Shown: positions 17,135 to 26,259 of the stretch, piece after piece | Layout of the letters: the number at the start of each line of letters is the position of its first letter | Position numbering within the stretch: position 1 is the stretch's first letter | Assembly (NCBI RefSeq): GCF_000376785.1 | Contig: NZ_AQXX01000120.1 | Coordinates: 30,037 to 94,036 of the forward strand | Direction: 5' to 3' | DNA length: 64,000 nucleotides | Source of the DNA: Hahella ganghwensis DSM 17046 | Lineage (GTDB): Bacteria > Pseudomonadota > Gammaproteobacteria > Pseudomonadales > Oleiphilaceae | Position numbers and translations under genes: made by a program | The notes under the pieces: generated by a model | Told to the model about the DNA's origin: nothing | What the model saw: the letters and a program-made list of their open reading frames with translations, nothing else | Databases searched by the model: none

Positions 17135-17182
17135 ACACTCAGGAGGGTAGAAAACGCCTGACGGCAGGTATATACGGCCCTT

Positions 17183-17221
17183 AAAAAATTGCCCCGATCA
17201 GACAGCATAACGTCGGGGCAA
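17183..17221 (-). terminator. Rho-independent terminator of the ABM monooxygenase gene
   Basis: On the minus strand TTGCCCCGA (17213-17221) pairs with TCGGGGCAA (17189-17197) and is followed by a T-run of six (17183-17188). It also lies after the GST gene on the plus strand but lacks a plus-strand T-run. Confidence 0.82.
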
Positions 17222-17327
17222 ATGGGGTTTAACTGATATCTTTATTGACCGACAAACTTGTGAATAGTTCCCGGGAGATCCATATGAAAAGACAAACACG
17301 ACAAAACTAAGTTTAATCGTGGAGCGA

Positions 17328-17618
17328 CTATTTCAGTTTGGTCAGTCGGTGAATTTCAACAGATTCAAGCTTATCGCCAATCAGGTCAAAGCAGTTTTTG
17401 ATGTGGTCTGATTCTAAGTGCTGATCCAAAAATGCTTCTGACTCCCAGGTTTCATGAAACATAAACACCGCCCCATTTGCGTTGTCCAGATGCATATCAT
17501 AGTTCAGGCAACCCTGCTCTTGTCGGGTTGGCGCCACAATCTTACTCAGCTCCGCTTTCACTAACTCCTCATAGCCTGATTTAGATATGATTTTCGCAAT
17601 ACAGGTCAATTCGCTCAT
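17328..17618 (-). CDS. Antibiotic biosynthesis monooxygenase (ABM) domain protein, YgiN-like
   Basis: The 96 residues form one ABM ferredoxin-like fold: LTCIAKIISKSGYEELVKAELSKIV, then TRQEQGCLNYDMHLD, then MFHETWESEAFLDQHLES and HIKNCFD. The pattern E-x-G-C-L-x-Y and HETW is that of YgiN/Rv0793-like putative quinol monooxygenases, which act as cytoplasmic dimers without cofactor. The gene is single, ends in its own terminator, and has no linked pathway. Function is by family only. Confidence 0.88.
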   Translation of the reverse strand: MSELTCIAKIISKSGYEELVKAELSKIVAPTRQEQGCLNYDMHLDNANGAVFMFHETWESEAFLDQHLESDHIKNCFDLIGDKLESVEIHRLTKLK

Positions 17619-17872
17619 ACATCCTCTTAACTTGTTTGGTCATGATTGATGGCGCCGATCTGGCAGGAGGCTTTCAGATCATTCTTTCCAGACGGCAAAT
17701 ATAACCGGCCATCATCCCAGGCCGAATCTCATGCATAGTAGGAATTCCAGCAAATGAATAATATCCGTTAATTCACGCATTCACACTGAATCAGAAAGAC
17801 CTAGATAGGAGATATCAAAGCCGAACCCTATTCAGCCGCGATTTTCCTGCCCACTGCCAGTGACGGTCTGCT

Positions 17873-18628
17873 TCAGCCAGTCACTATTGATTTCAGCATG
17901 TCACACCGAGCATTCTTTTGAAGGTAGCTGCGCAGGACATCGCGAACTTTTTGATGCAGCCATTCAGGACCATCATCACTCATATCATTGTGGCGGGAAT
18001 CAGGGATTTTTACGACGCAATCCCCATATTGCTGCTGCTCAGACTGATCTGGAAGCACTCCTTTATCAGCGACAAAATCGTCGGCCCGAATAGATAATAC
18101 GGCAATGTCCTTTGCCCTGGGCAGCGGAACCCTTCTGTGATCCAATGTAATGAGGGTAATAACACCATCCCCCTTCTCCTTCACATACCAGGAGGCAATA
18201 TCTCCGCCATTGGAATGCCCAATCAAAGTCACCTGACGAAAGTCAGCTCCGGGCAATCGACTCCCTAAATCCTGAATCACAACCCGCAGATTTTTGGCAC
18301 CACGCACCCAGTTTTCACGACGGGTCTGGTAGAGATTCCCCTCTCTGGACAGTACGGGGTCACCAGACAGTTCGTGACGCACGGCCACAACCAGGAAGCC
18401 AAGTTCATTCAGTACATCCGCAAGAAAGACATAACCGGTATGCGTCACCCGGTATCCCGGATTGATAATGGCTACCGGGCATTGATTGTCAGTTGAACAA
18501 ACTCGCTGCGGTTCGTAGATCTCAACGGGGATCGAGCGCTGCCGCTCCGAATCCTCTACCACATGGGACAATCCAAAAGCCATGTGGGATAACGCTAAAA
18601 GCAAGGGAAATAGAAAATATCTTTTCAA
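17873..18628 (-). CDS. Secreted alpha/beta hydrolase
   Basis: The 251-residue protein begins with a signal peptide (MKRYFLFPLLLALSHMAFG). An alpha/beta hydrolase core follows: PVAIINPGYRVTHTGY forms the oxyanion-loop region, GHSNGG carries the nucleophile Ser139, RADDFVADKG is the likely acid, and SRHNDM the histidine. Two cysteines (Cys44, Cys50) in CSTDNQC may form a disulphide, consistent with export. The substrate is unknown; dienelactone-hydrolase-like esterases are the nearest match. The gene is not obviously in an operon. Confidence 0.82.
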   Translation of the reverse strand: MKRYFLFPLLLALSHMAFGLSHVVEDSERQRSIPVEIYEPQRVCSTDNQCPVAIINPGYRVTHTGYVFLADVLNELGFLVVAVRHELSGDPVLSREGNLYQTRRENWVRGAKNLRVVIQDLGSRLPGADFRQVTLIGHSNGGDIASWYVKEKGDGVITLITLDHRRVPLPRAKDIAVLSIRADDFVADKGVLPDQSEQQQYGDCVVKIPDSRHNDMSDDGPEWLHQKVRDVLRSYLQKNARCDMLKSIVTG

Positions 18629-18947
18629 AACATCTTTCCTTGGGGCTGGTCACCATCCTTCCATCCCCCCGCTGGTGAATGTATAGGTTTCCAGCGTGGC
18701 AACGAATAGCGAACCGAAAATTCAGGTATTCGAGATCTAAAAACTGAGAGATAGTATGGGGTGCTTAATTGAAGTACGTATCTTCCCCCCCTGGAAATTC
18801 AGATCAACATCAATCAGTCAGCCCCATCAGCACAATGCATATAAAGTATTGAGGTAGCGCACGACTCATCAATGTAAAGAACCGAATCAATTAGATGGTA
18901 GGTTGCGGTAAATAATGATAGCACTCGGTGATGATAACCGAACCGGC
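18629..18947. other. Intergenic region, nothing recognised
   Basis: The 319 bp between the AraC regulator's stop and the hydrolase start hold no convincing frame, repeat or RNA. The hydrolase promoter should lie near 18640-18750. A run of eight C at about 18786 is notable only as a homopolymer. Confidence 0.5.
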
Positions 18948-19976
18948 TCAAAGAACGGAGCTTCCCCGCCAGTTCTGGCGAAAGGATTCTGGAGAACAGG
19001 AGTGCCATCGTTTGAATGCACGACTAAAGTTTCCCGCATCATTAAAGCCAAGGCGAAAAGCAATCTGCGATATCGACATGGTTGTGGACTTCAGATAGCG
19101 TTCGGCATCCTCTTGGCGCAGTTCGTCCACCAATTCCCGGAAACAAACACCCTCCTGACTTAACCGCCTCTGTAGAGAGCGCTCACTCAAATGCAGTATC
19201 TGGGCAACATGCTGCAGGGAAATTTCATCTTTGGCTGGGGACTTGCGCAGGATCATTCTTACCTGTTGTGTCAGCTGTTTGTTGAACAAACGGCCGAAGT
19301 ACAATTCACAAAGACGCTCGTTTTCACTCGCCAGCATTGCGTCGGCGGTGTTTAACCGGTCATGAAAAAAATTTCGACCGAATCTCAGACTATAACGACT
19401 GCTCCCCCATTGCACAGGGCGACGAAAGAAGCGATCGAAATTTTCATGCCCCTCATCTTTCTGACGGCCCAGGGAAACATGTCGTAAGTCAGGTTCCTGT
19501 GGGGCGAGAAATCGGCATATCCGAATCATGGTACAGAGAGCCGCATCGAGAATAGTGTCATGAACCGCTGCGGTTTCCTCCCGGACGATACCAAGCTCGA
19601 CTTCATCGCCTTCATTCCTCATGTAGAGCCGAGCTACATTGGAAATTCCCGAGTGATACTGAACAATCCGCGAGAAGCCTTCCCATAACGAGTGGCTGGC
19701 AATCACAGAATATCCCAGGGCATGAAAGGTTGTCAGATGAATGTTCTTGCCGGCTTCAATGCCCAGACAAGTGCAGCCGGAAAGTTTTTCAGCCGTATCA
19801 AACAGCCGATTCACTTTTTCTATATGGACAGGCAGTAACGGGGAATCCAGTTCAGATTCGACAAGATCTGCGGATTGGAGAAGAGCCTTTGCATCGAGCC
19901 CCTGCTTAACAAATGCATCGAGGCACATGTTTACCCAACTGGAAATAATAAACGGTTCTCTCAACTGCATCATCAT
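18948..19976 (-). CDS. AraC-family transcriptional regulator (OruR-like)
   Basis: The frame is open from a TTG at 20012, but the first ATG is at 19974-19976, giving 342 residues, normal for this group. The N-terminal 200 residues form the 'arabinose-binding domain of AraC' type seen in OruR-like regulators (FDTAEKLSGCTCLGIEAGKNIHL, HALGYSVIASHSLWEGF). The C-terminal DNA-binding domain contains both HTHs (LQHVAQILHLSERSLQRRL and ISQIAFRLGFNDAGNFSRAFKRW). It is divergent from the M4 protease gene, which makes the protease a reasonable target, though this is inference from position. Confidence 0.9.
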   Translation of the reverse strand: MMMQLREPFIISSWVNMCLDAFVKQGLDAKALLQSADLVESELDSPLLPVHIEKVNRLFDTAEKLSGCTCLGIEAGKNIHLTTFHALGYSVIASHSLWEGFSRIVQYHSGISNVARLYMRNEGDEVELGIVREETAAVHDTILDAALCTMIRICRFLAPQEPDLRHVSLGRQKDEGHENFDRFFRRPVQWGSSRYSLRFGRNFFHDRLNTADAMLASENERLCELYFGRLFNKQLTQQVRMILRKSPAKDEISLQHVAQILHLSERSLQRRLSQEGVCFRELVDELRQEDAERYLKSTTMSISQIAFRLGFNDAGNFSRAFKRWHSCSPESFRQNWRGSSVL

Positions 19977-20301
19977 ACCAGCGCTGACTCGATCAAATAT
20001 CCAATGATTCAACAGGCCTGAAAACAGACCCCCTTCCTATGATTGCCGAAATATAACAGATAACTGAACGGCGAAAACTCGACCAAATAACCTAACGAAT
20101 TAGGCTTAAACCACGGCATAGCCCTGCCTAGAGCCTGTGAGCAATTTGGCGTAAACGGACGTGATTATGGCAGGAGAAGACAGGAAGTTAGCGCTCAATG
20201 ACATGCCGGAGGGCAGTTCTGTTTATAGGATGATCAGTGTCAATAACGAGAATACTAAAACCAAGACACAAAAATTAAAAAACCATAAAGGAAATCTACT
20301 C
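19977..20301. other. Divergent promoter region of the AraC and M4 protease genes
   Basis: The region holds CCTAACGAATTAGG (20091-20104), a nearly perfect inverted repeat (CCTAA/TTAGG, 4-bp spacer) of operator size. The protease reading frame stays open back to a GTG at 20161, but residues encoded there are polar and would place the signal peptide internally. This stretch is therefore better taken as 5' leader. Confidence 0.5.
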
Positions 20302-22581
20302 GTGAAAATTAAAGTACTTGTAGCTGTCATTGCCGCCATGACAGGAAGCTACACGTTATATCATCAGTTCGGCGATACGCCGGCAGAGATTGCCGAAAGC
20401 ACCGCTCAGGCCCTGGAACAGGATTTCTCCGTTCCTACGGCATCAGCCCTGGCGAATACCGCTGCACCGAACGTCAAAACCTCCCAATCCTCTAAAGCAC
20501 CAACGCCAGAAGATGTTGAAGATTTTGTTGCCAGTCTGGAAAACCAACCTGTTCAAGACTACAACCCGCAAGAAGCAAATTTCACTCCGCCGGCCTCTGG
20601 GGAGAATGTATTTGAAGGAGAAACCAGATCAGGCTTTGGCAAACCTTTCCACCTGAAGCCAGCCGGCAACGTGCCATTGACGGCGAAAGACGCCAATATG
20701 GCAAAGCAAGTCGTTCTGGCAGGCGGTAAACACATGCTTCAAATCGGCGAAAAAGATGATCTTGAACTCAAGACTTCCAAATTCGACGAAAAAGGCAACG
20801 TTTACTACAAATTCACCCAGGAATATAACGGCGTTCCAGTTCACGGTCGTGAAACGGTTGTGCAGGCTGACAGCAATGACAATGTCAGCCTGGTCACCGG
20901 TGAGTTTGAGCCTGGCATTGAACTGGATGTTACCCCGGGATTGACAGGAAAGGTGGCCTTCTCGAAAGCTGTAGATGGCATGCGCGACAATCTCTATGGC
21001 GAGCCAAAGTTCCGCGAAGATCCCAGCCTGCAGATTTATGTATCAGAAAGTGAGGGGCCGGTACTGACCTGGCGCTCGGTCATGGAGTATTCAAGCACAA
21101 CAGAGGGGTATCGGGTCGACGAAGTTTTCGTCGACGCGAATAGCGGGAAGGTGGTCGACAAACTCCCTCGAATCTACACCTCATTGTCACGTAGCGTCCA
21201 CTCTATTGACCGGCAATGTTTTGATCCCAATTGGGGAAGCAGCATTCTGCCAGGACGGGAAGTATCACCAAGTTCCGATAACCATGCCAAATCAGCCTAT
21301 GACAACTCAGGCTACACCTACTGGTTCTACGACAACATGTTCGGACGAGATTCCTACGACGGACGTGGCAAAAAAATGGTCAGCACAGTGCACGCCCTCT
21401 TCGCTACTCCGAATGGTGGCTGTTCTGGTGACAACGCTTTTTTTAATGGCAACCAAATGGTTTATGGTGATGGCGGCAATATGCTGCAAAATCCGGCGGG
21501 GGCACTTGATATCGTCGCACACGAGCTGACCCACGGAGTCACCTATAGTGAAAGTAATCTGACTTACCGCAACGAATCCGGGGCAATCAACGAAGCATTG
21601 TCCGATATTTTCGGTGCCGGTGCAGAAACCTACGTGGACTCTGGTGGTACTGAGAGCAGCCCTCCTTCCGGCGGCCTAAAACCACAACGCAGCAACTGGA
21701 CGCTTGGCGAAGACGCGTCAGTGAACGGTGGCATGATGCGGAATATGAGTGATCCTGTCGCTGACGGCCAAAGCCGTGACAGTTATGACTCACGTTATAC
21801 CGGCTCTGAGGATAACGGCGGCGTTCACTTGAACAGCGGCATTATGAACCTGGCCTTCTACCTGCTGTCAGAAGGTGGCGTTCACCCTCGTGGCAGAACC
21901 ACTAACCGGGTAACCGGCATTGGCATGGAAAAAGCGCTAAAGATTTACTATCACGCCAACACCAACCTGTTCACCGCATCCACAAACTTTGAATCTGCCC
22001 GAAACCGTTTAGCACAGTCCGCAGAAGCCCTGTTCGGCCAATGTTCACAGGAATGGACTTCCATTCATGAATCATTCGATGCAGTGAAAGTGAACGGCCG
22101 CTGGACTCCATGTGATGATGGAGGAGACGACGGGGGCGATGATGGTAGTGACGATGGCGGCGACGATGGTGGTGATGACGGCGGCGATACCGGTGGCCCG
22201 GTGTCCGTATCCAGCGCCCAGGCGTCCAGCTCTTATAGCCAGGCATATCAACCCGCCAACCTTCACGATGGTTCCATGTCGACTCCATGGGTGTCTTCTA
22301 CCATCTACAACAGTTATCGCCAGGAATGGGTGATGCTGGATCTTGGCAGCACTCGCAATATCTCCGGCATGACCATTCACTGGGATGGCAGTAACTACGC
22401 CGGCGCCTATGATATCTGGGTTATGGAAAACGGTCGTTGGGTACCTGCCGAGCAAGTGCGTCAATATCGTTGGGGTGCTGCGGATATCCCACTACAGGAA
22501 ACCTCCCAGTACATCCTGATTACCATGCGCTACGGTAACTATGGACGCTGGTACGCGATTGATGAAATCACTGTCAGATAG
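20302..22581 (+). CDS. Secreted M4-family metalloprotease (vibriolysin/elastase-like) with C-terminal discoidin-type domain
   Basis: I place the start at GTG 20302, since it follows AAGGAAA and opens a signal peptide (MKIKVLVAVIAAMTGSYTLY); the frame also has a GTG at 20161. The 759 residues comprise a propeptide (FTP and PepSY-like, to about residue 300) and a thermolysin-type catalytic domain. That domain has HELTH (His407, Glu408, His411) and the third zinc ligand Glu431 in NEALSDIFG. An Asp-Gly-rich linker of about 28 residues follows, then a C-terminal F5/8 type C-like domain (NLHDGSMSTPWVSS...WVMLDLGSTRNISGM). The enzyme is exported, self-processed and zinc-dependent, acting on proteins outside the cell. 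The usual PPC domain of vibriolysins is replaced by the discoidin-like module, probably for surface or glycan binding. Confidence 0.93.
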   Translation: MKIKVLVAVIAAMTGSYTLYHQFGDTPAEIAESTAQALEQDFSVPTASALANTAAPNVKTSQSSKAPTPEDVEDFVASLENQPVQDYNPQEANFTPPASGENVFEGETRSGFGKPFHLKPAGNVPLTAKDANMAKQVVLAGGKHMLQIGEKDDLELKTSKFDEKGNVYYKFTQEYNGVPVHGRETVVQADSNDNVSLVTGEFEPGIELDVTPGLTGKVAFSKAVDGMRDNLYGEPKFREDPSLQIYVSESEGPVLTWRSVMEYSSTTEGYRVDEVFVDANSGKVVDKLPRIYTSLSRSVHSIDRQCFDPNWGSSILPGREVSPSSDNHAKSAYDNSGYTYWFYDNMFGRDSYDGRGKKMVSTVHALFATPNGGCSGDNAFFNGNQMVYGDGGNMLQNPAGALDIVAHELTHGVTYSESNLTYRNESGAINEALSDIFGAGAETYVDSGGTESSPPSGGLKPQRSNWTLGEDASVNGGMMRNMSDPVADGQSRDSYDSRYTGSEDNGGVHLNSGIMNLAFYLLSEGGVHPRGRTTNRVTGIGMEKALKIYYHANTNLFTASTNFESARNRLAQSAEALFGQCSQEWTSIHESFDAVKVNGRWTPCDDGGDDGGDDGSDDGGDDGGDDGGDTGGPVSVSSAQASSSYSQAYQPANLHDGSMSTPWVSSTIYNSYRQEWVMLDLGSTRNISGMTIHWDGSNYAGAYDIWVMENGRWVPAEQVRQYRWGAADIPLQETSQYILITMRYGNYGRWYAIDEITVR

Positions 22582-22616
22582 CTTATGGGCTAAGTGAGTC
22601 TATTAGCATCAAAGAA

Positions 22617-22649
22617 AAGCCCAGGCCAAACATTGGCTTGGGCTTTTTT
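22617..22649 (+). terminator. Rho-independent terminator of the protease gene
   Basis: AAGCCCAGGCCAA at 22617-22629 pairs with TTGGCTTGGGCTT at 22633-22645 across a three-base loop, with one G-U pair, followed by a T-run. Confidence 0.93.
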
Positions 22650-22691
22650 AATAGAAAGGCTATCAACAAATCGCAATCAAGAGCGTACTTG

Positions 22692-23066
22692 TCACGTCGA
22701 ATTAATCAATGCTCGATATTCTTCTTCGATATCACTGTCAATTTCCACGCCACGGTTACCGCCGTAGAGTCGATTGTTCTGGTCTTTCCGCGGCCCGGAA
22801 ATCCAGTACTCATCCCGGCTATCGACTTCAAAGTAGTTCGCTTTAAATCCGGAGCCTTTTAAACTCTGAAATTTTAATCCCCGGTAATAGAGAGTTTTTC
22901 CAGTTTTAGAAAAATATACCCGGCCGATGCGAGCTTCCCCCTCCAAGCCTGACGATTTATTTTCGATATACATAATTCTGGAGCGTTCGAGTTTGTACTC
23001 TTTGGGTGGCGTAAACTCACGATCGAGCTCTATCCCCCAGTAGTTAAATTTTTTTTCGATATCCAT
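22692..23066 (-). CDS. Small conserved protein of unknown function
   Basis: The 124-residue soluble protein is recognisable by RIMYIENKSSGLEGEARIG, VYFSKTGKTLYYRGLKFQSL and YWISGPRKDQNNRLYGG. Homologues with this exact pattern occur widely and, as I recall, were sometimes mis-named '1-deoxy-D-xylulose-5-phosphate synthase'; it is far too short for that enzyme and lacks its domains. The real function is unknown to me. It lies 21 bp after the secreted 178-residue gene and may be co-transcribed with it. Confidence 0.75.
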   Translation of the reverse strand: MDIEKKFNYWGIELDREFTPPKEYKLERSRIMYIENKSSGLEGEARIGRVYFSKTGKTLYYRGLKFQSLKGSGFKANYFEVDSRDEYWISGPRKDQNNRLYGGNRGVEIDSDIEEEYRALINST

Positions 23067-23087
23067 CAGTAAGTCCTGAACAGCGGA

Positions 23088-23624
23088 TTACTCTGCGACC
23101 TCACTCAACTCTGATATCACAGAGTGCCCCGCAAGAAACAACAGTGAAAGCGGATCTTCGCCTTCACTTAACGCAACGGTGGGCGATGAATACATGTAAT
23201 TTCCTTCATCCGTCAAGAAATAAAAATTCACCTGATTATCACTGGGTGGTGGATATGAGGTTGTTACCTCTCCCCTATCGAAAAATTCTTCTGAATAGAC
23301 CAGAAATCGGCCAGCGGAACTGCGAACACTTTCATGAGACCCCGCCCCGATAATACCGCCACCGTTACTAACATAGAGACTGACAGTACCATCCGCCAGC
23401 ACCGCGAGGGTGTAATAGTCTCCGTCCGTCAGCCCAGTCTCCATCACGACTCCCCATACAAAAAACGGAAAGTTCCGGGGGTTTACTCCCAATTCTGAAG
23501 ACTTGAGCGAAAAAAGCATCCGCCTTAACTCGGTTGAGCTCGCTTGGTTTACTTCTGCACTTGATACTGCGGTTAAAAAACTTAAACTCATCATCAACAG
23601 AATTTCAGTCAGTCTTTTTTTCAT
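23088..23624 (-). CDS. Exported protein of unknown function
   Basis: The 178-residue protein has a good signal peptide (MKKRLTEILLMMSLSFLTAVSSA). The mature part shows alternating beta strands (YYTLAVLADGTVSLYVSNGGGIIGAG, RFLVYSEEFF, VNFYFLTDEGNYMYSS). It has no cysteines in the mature part and no recognised motif. It should be periplasmic or secreted. It lies upstream of, and close to, the small conserved 124-residue gene. Confidence 0.65.
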   Translation of the reverse strand: MKKRLTEILLMMSLSFLTAVSSAEVNQASSTELRRMLFSLKSSELGVNPRNFPFFVWGVVMETGLTDGDYYTLAVLADGTVSLYVSNGGGIIGAGSHESVRSSAGRFLVYSEEFFDRGEVTTSYPPPSDNQVNFYFLTDEGNYMYSSPTVALSEGEDPLSLLFLAGHSVISELSEVAE

Positions 23625-23831
23625 GACCTCTCCGTATGAGTACCCGCATTTATTTGAAGAGACCCTATGAATCTCTCCTTTACTAAAGTATAGGCACTCT
23701 TATCAGGATTGATGAAAAACCGGCTCAATTCGTGATGATCAGGGTGACTCGTCTATGTTTACCCTGTTAATGTGCATCTGGACGAAATCAATTATCTAAG
23801 TGGTCAAGGCTGTCCAATCTACTTGAGCGAT

Positions 23832-24269
23832 TTAGCAGAAAAGTTTTCTATCCATCACTATTTCAACTCCGTAAATGACAAGAAAGGACATCAGCAACCA
23901 AACCAACCATTGGAAACTATTCTGTACCAGGACAACCAAAAGAGGGTTTCCAATAACGTAGTCCATAATCGGCTGTCGCAGCAAAGCCCCATGAATGGCC
24001 GCCAACAATGTGGCAAATAGCAATGAGGTCTTGAACCTCCCCATTAATATCAACTTATCGCGAGCCAGAAGATAAAACGCACTGGCAGCAAGACCATATT
24101 CGATAGACGTGAGCCCCGCAATATAACGAATATCCCAGGAAGGCTGTACTCCAATGCCTTGCATCTGGTTGCCAATCCAGGCGGGAAGCCATTCAACAGT
24201 GGCAACGTGGACAATAAAAGAACTGGCAGAGGCAACGGCGGCCACCATCATCAGTAATAAGTACTTCAT
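23832..24269 (-). CDS. Small integral membrane protein of unknown function
   Basis: The 145 residues contain four hydrophobic helices (about 1-27, 47-67, 75-95 and 110-135). It is an inner-membrane protein with no recognised motif. The ATG follows AAGGGAGCCG, an acceptable ribosome binding site. No close neighbour suggests a role. Confidence 0.6.
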   Translation of the reverse strand: MKYLLLMMVAAVASASSFIVHVATVEWLPAWIGNQMQGIGVQPSWDIRYIAGLTSIEYGLAASAFYLLARDKLILMGRFKTSLLFATLLAAIHGALLRQPIMDYVIGNPLLVVLVQNSFQWLVWLLMSFLVIYGVEIVMDRKLFC

Positions 24270-24364
24270 CGGCTCCCTTTCCGAGAAATAAATCCTAACC
24301 AGGTGCCGCCTCCTGAAGCAGATACGGCACCTATGCTCCTTTTTTTAATTAATGAATCGAAATA

Positions 24365-25009
24365 TCAGGGATTGGTTTTGGCATCCCAGCTACCACTGGA
24401 TCCAATCATTCGGGAACGGCAGAAAACGCAATGAATATTGCTGTATTTGTAGCCCGTGCTGGCAAGCATATCCAGAACGTGTTTGAGATTCACCCCAGTC
24501 ATCAGTTTGCGATTACGAACCGTCAATACGTCAAACTTCGGGAAAGGATTTGGGCAAATGCGCTGAACATACGCCATCATTGACTCATCACCACTGTCGA
24601 TCGCTTCCTGCCGAAGATTGATAAACGTTCGGTTAGCGTCGATATCCCGGCTGATGGTGTCGTAGGTCTCGCCCATATCTTCACTCTGATATTTGGAGAG
24701 ACTATAGTTTCTGATCTTTTCGTTACGCTGCAAGCGCTGCAGAAACTTGGTTTTGCCGTTGATAACATTACCCAGCCCAGGGTCCAGAAGTGTCTTGGTA
24801 TGAGGTCCGTAGAGATAGAGCTGCGTCCATTCAGGAACACCAATCCAACCTCCAAGCCCGGGAACCTGGCGAGCCCGACCAGTCTGTTTTCCAAAATCCG
24901 GACGTGGGATATACCCCCCATGTGAGGTGATCAGCAGATTTTCTGCCATCATTCCGGTGTTGTCAGTAAACAGGTAAAGCTTGTCTCCCAGAGGTATTTT
25001 TTTGGCCAT
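24365..25009 (-). CDS. Possible Stv-domain protein (putative effector/adhesin type), function unknown
   Basis: The 214-residue protein has no signal peptide. Its N-terminal part (DKLYLFTDNTGMMAENLLITSHGGYIPRP) resembles the 'putative adhesin Stv' domain, marked by the SHGG motif near residues 28-31 and later WTQLYLYGPH. That domain turns up in proteobacterial secreted or toxin-like proteins. The C-terminal part has C-x2-C (HCVFCRSRM) of unknown purpose. The family assignment is from memory and moderate. The gene is single and flanked by unknown genes. Confidence 0.55.
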   Translation of the reverse strand: MAKKIPLGDKLYLFTDNTGMMAENLLITSHGGYIPRPDFGKQTGRARQVPGLGGWIGVPEWTQLYLYGPHTKTLLDPGLGNVINGKTKFLQRLQRNEKIRNYSLSKYQSEDMGETYDTISRDIDANRTFINLRQEAIDSGDESMMAYVQRICPNPFPKFDVLTVRNRKLMTGVNLKHVLDMLASTGYKYSNIHCVFCRSRMIGSSGSWDAKTNP

Positions 25010-25443
25010 ACTACTTCCTATTACGATTTCCTGTGATTATGTTGCCTGAACAAATTTACCTTCATAGCATTTGATCGAATGCCACGACACTCAATCTATT
25101 GAAATCAAACACAATGTTGGAAAATTCATCCACAAGCGCTTACATCAAAAACACTATAGAACTCATCCAAGCGGAAAAGTTCACAGCGCGGTCCATTAAA
25201 TGGCATTTAGTTTTGAGAGGTCACAATAGAGGCAGGCAGCGGGTTTGGATAATTGGAAAGTTTTATCGGGTTGATTTAGAGAGCCTCTGAAAAGCTTTGC
25301 TCACGTTTTTCGTTATCAATGCTCTGCCCGATCATTGAGAGAGCATTCTAAAATGGCGCCGGACTTATTCAATTAGGCGAATTCGTAATGCAGATAGGTA
25401 GTGATCCTTACGGAAAGACTTAACTCTCTCCGATAATCATTGC
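25010..25443. other. Intergenic region, nothing certain
   Basis: These 434 bp contain a 63-residue plus-strand frame (25099-25290, basic, no recognisable domain) with no clear ribosome binding site; I do not call it a gene. No terminator, repeat or RNA structure was recognised. The promoter of the Stv-like gene should lie near 25015-25100. Confidence 0.5.
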
Positions 25444-26220
25444 TCACCCCTTTTTACAGAAATAAGTTCTTCGGGTTATCCAAAACTTAAAAATCAGCGA
25501 ATAGAAGAGCAACAAAGTCAGGCCACCACTGATGGATTGCTTGATCGTACGCCCTAATATCTCACCTAACCCAGAAGACTGGCCCAAAAGTTGGAAGAGG
25601 AATATTACAACCGGCACAGCCAAAAAGCTCAGTACGATGAAAGCGACAGCTTTACTGGAAAAACCAACACCGTCCACTGTTTCAACAGGAGGCATTTTTT
25701 GCAACATACGCCAGCAAAGTAAGAGTAGCAACAGTCCACCGAAGAGGGTACTACCATGCTGAAGAACCTTGAAATAGGGAACTTTGTAACCCAAAAATTC
25801 AACTCTCTGTTGCAGGACCGACAACCACTCAACGCCCCAGCCACCTTTATGAGTAAAGCCATCCCACACAATATGGGTAATGGCTCCAGTGATAATAGCT
25901 GCGCCAGCATAAAGAAAAGTTTTAGCCCCCATCGGCATGGTATTACGATAGCACTGCAGCCGGGACTGCAGGTAATTCGGACTGTTATCAATAATGAACT
26001 GCTTACCGAGACTTTCAAATAGCATAAAAGCGATAAGCCCCGCCGGCAGGCAATAAAGAAAAAGCCCTATCAGGGAATGGGAGAACCAATAACTTCCAAC
26101 AGGAATGAACATCGGAAAATCCGGAATCATAGCGCCAATCGCAAGGGCAGCCAAAGGCAACTTTCTGAACCAGAAATAGAAAGGCATGATTGCCAGCGTA
26201 TGAACAGGTGTAAAGGGCAT
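25444..26220 (-). CDS. DUF4184-like integral membrane protein
   Basis: The 258 residues begin MPFTPVHTLAIMPFYFWF and continue LAALAIGAMIPDFPMF, the signature of DUF4184/YdjM-related membrane proteins with conserved His (residue 8) and Asp residues at the membrane face. Further conserved histidines lie in GAITHIVWDGFTHKGGWG. About seven transmembrane helices are visible. The resemblance to metal-dependent membrane hydrolases is suggestive, but no activity is known. It is the last of four minus-strand genes with short gaps (phosphatase, unknown, GNAT, this gene). Confidence 0.8.
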   Translation of the reverse strand: MPFTPVHTLAIMPFYFWFRKLPLAALAIGAMIPDFPMFIPVGSYWFSHSLIGLFLYCLPAGLIAFMLFESLGKQFIIDNSPNYLQSRLQCYRNTMPMGAKTFLYAGAAIITGAITHIVWDGFTHKGGWGVEWLSVLQQRVEFLGYKVPYFKVLQHGSTLFGGLLLLLLCWRMLQKMPPVETVDGVGFSSKAVAFIVLSFLAVPVVIFLFQLLGQSSGLGEILGRTIKQSISGGLTLLLFYSLIFKFWITRRTYFCKKG

Positions 26221-26259
26221 AATTGAGCTAGGGGTTGAGTTCCCCCCAAGTGCGTTTCG

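Noticed and set aside
20161..20301. Upstream start (GTG 20161) for the M4 protease
   Set aside because: It would bury the signal peptide 47 residues inside; GTG 20302 has an AAGGA site and begins the signal peptide.
22692..23066. 1-deoxy-D-xylulose-5-phosphate synthase
   Set aside because: A 124-residue protein cannot hold the enzyme's domains; the name is a carried-over error as far as I recall.
25099..25290. 63-residue plus-strand frame
   Set aside because: No clear ribosome binding site or recognisable domain; chance frames of this size are common.
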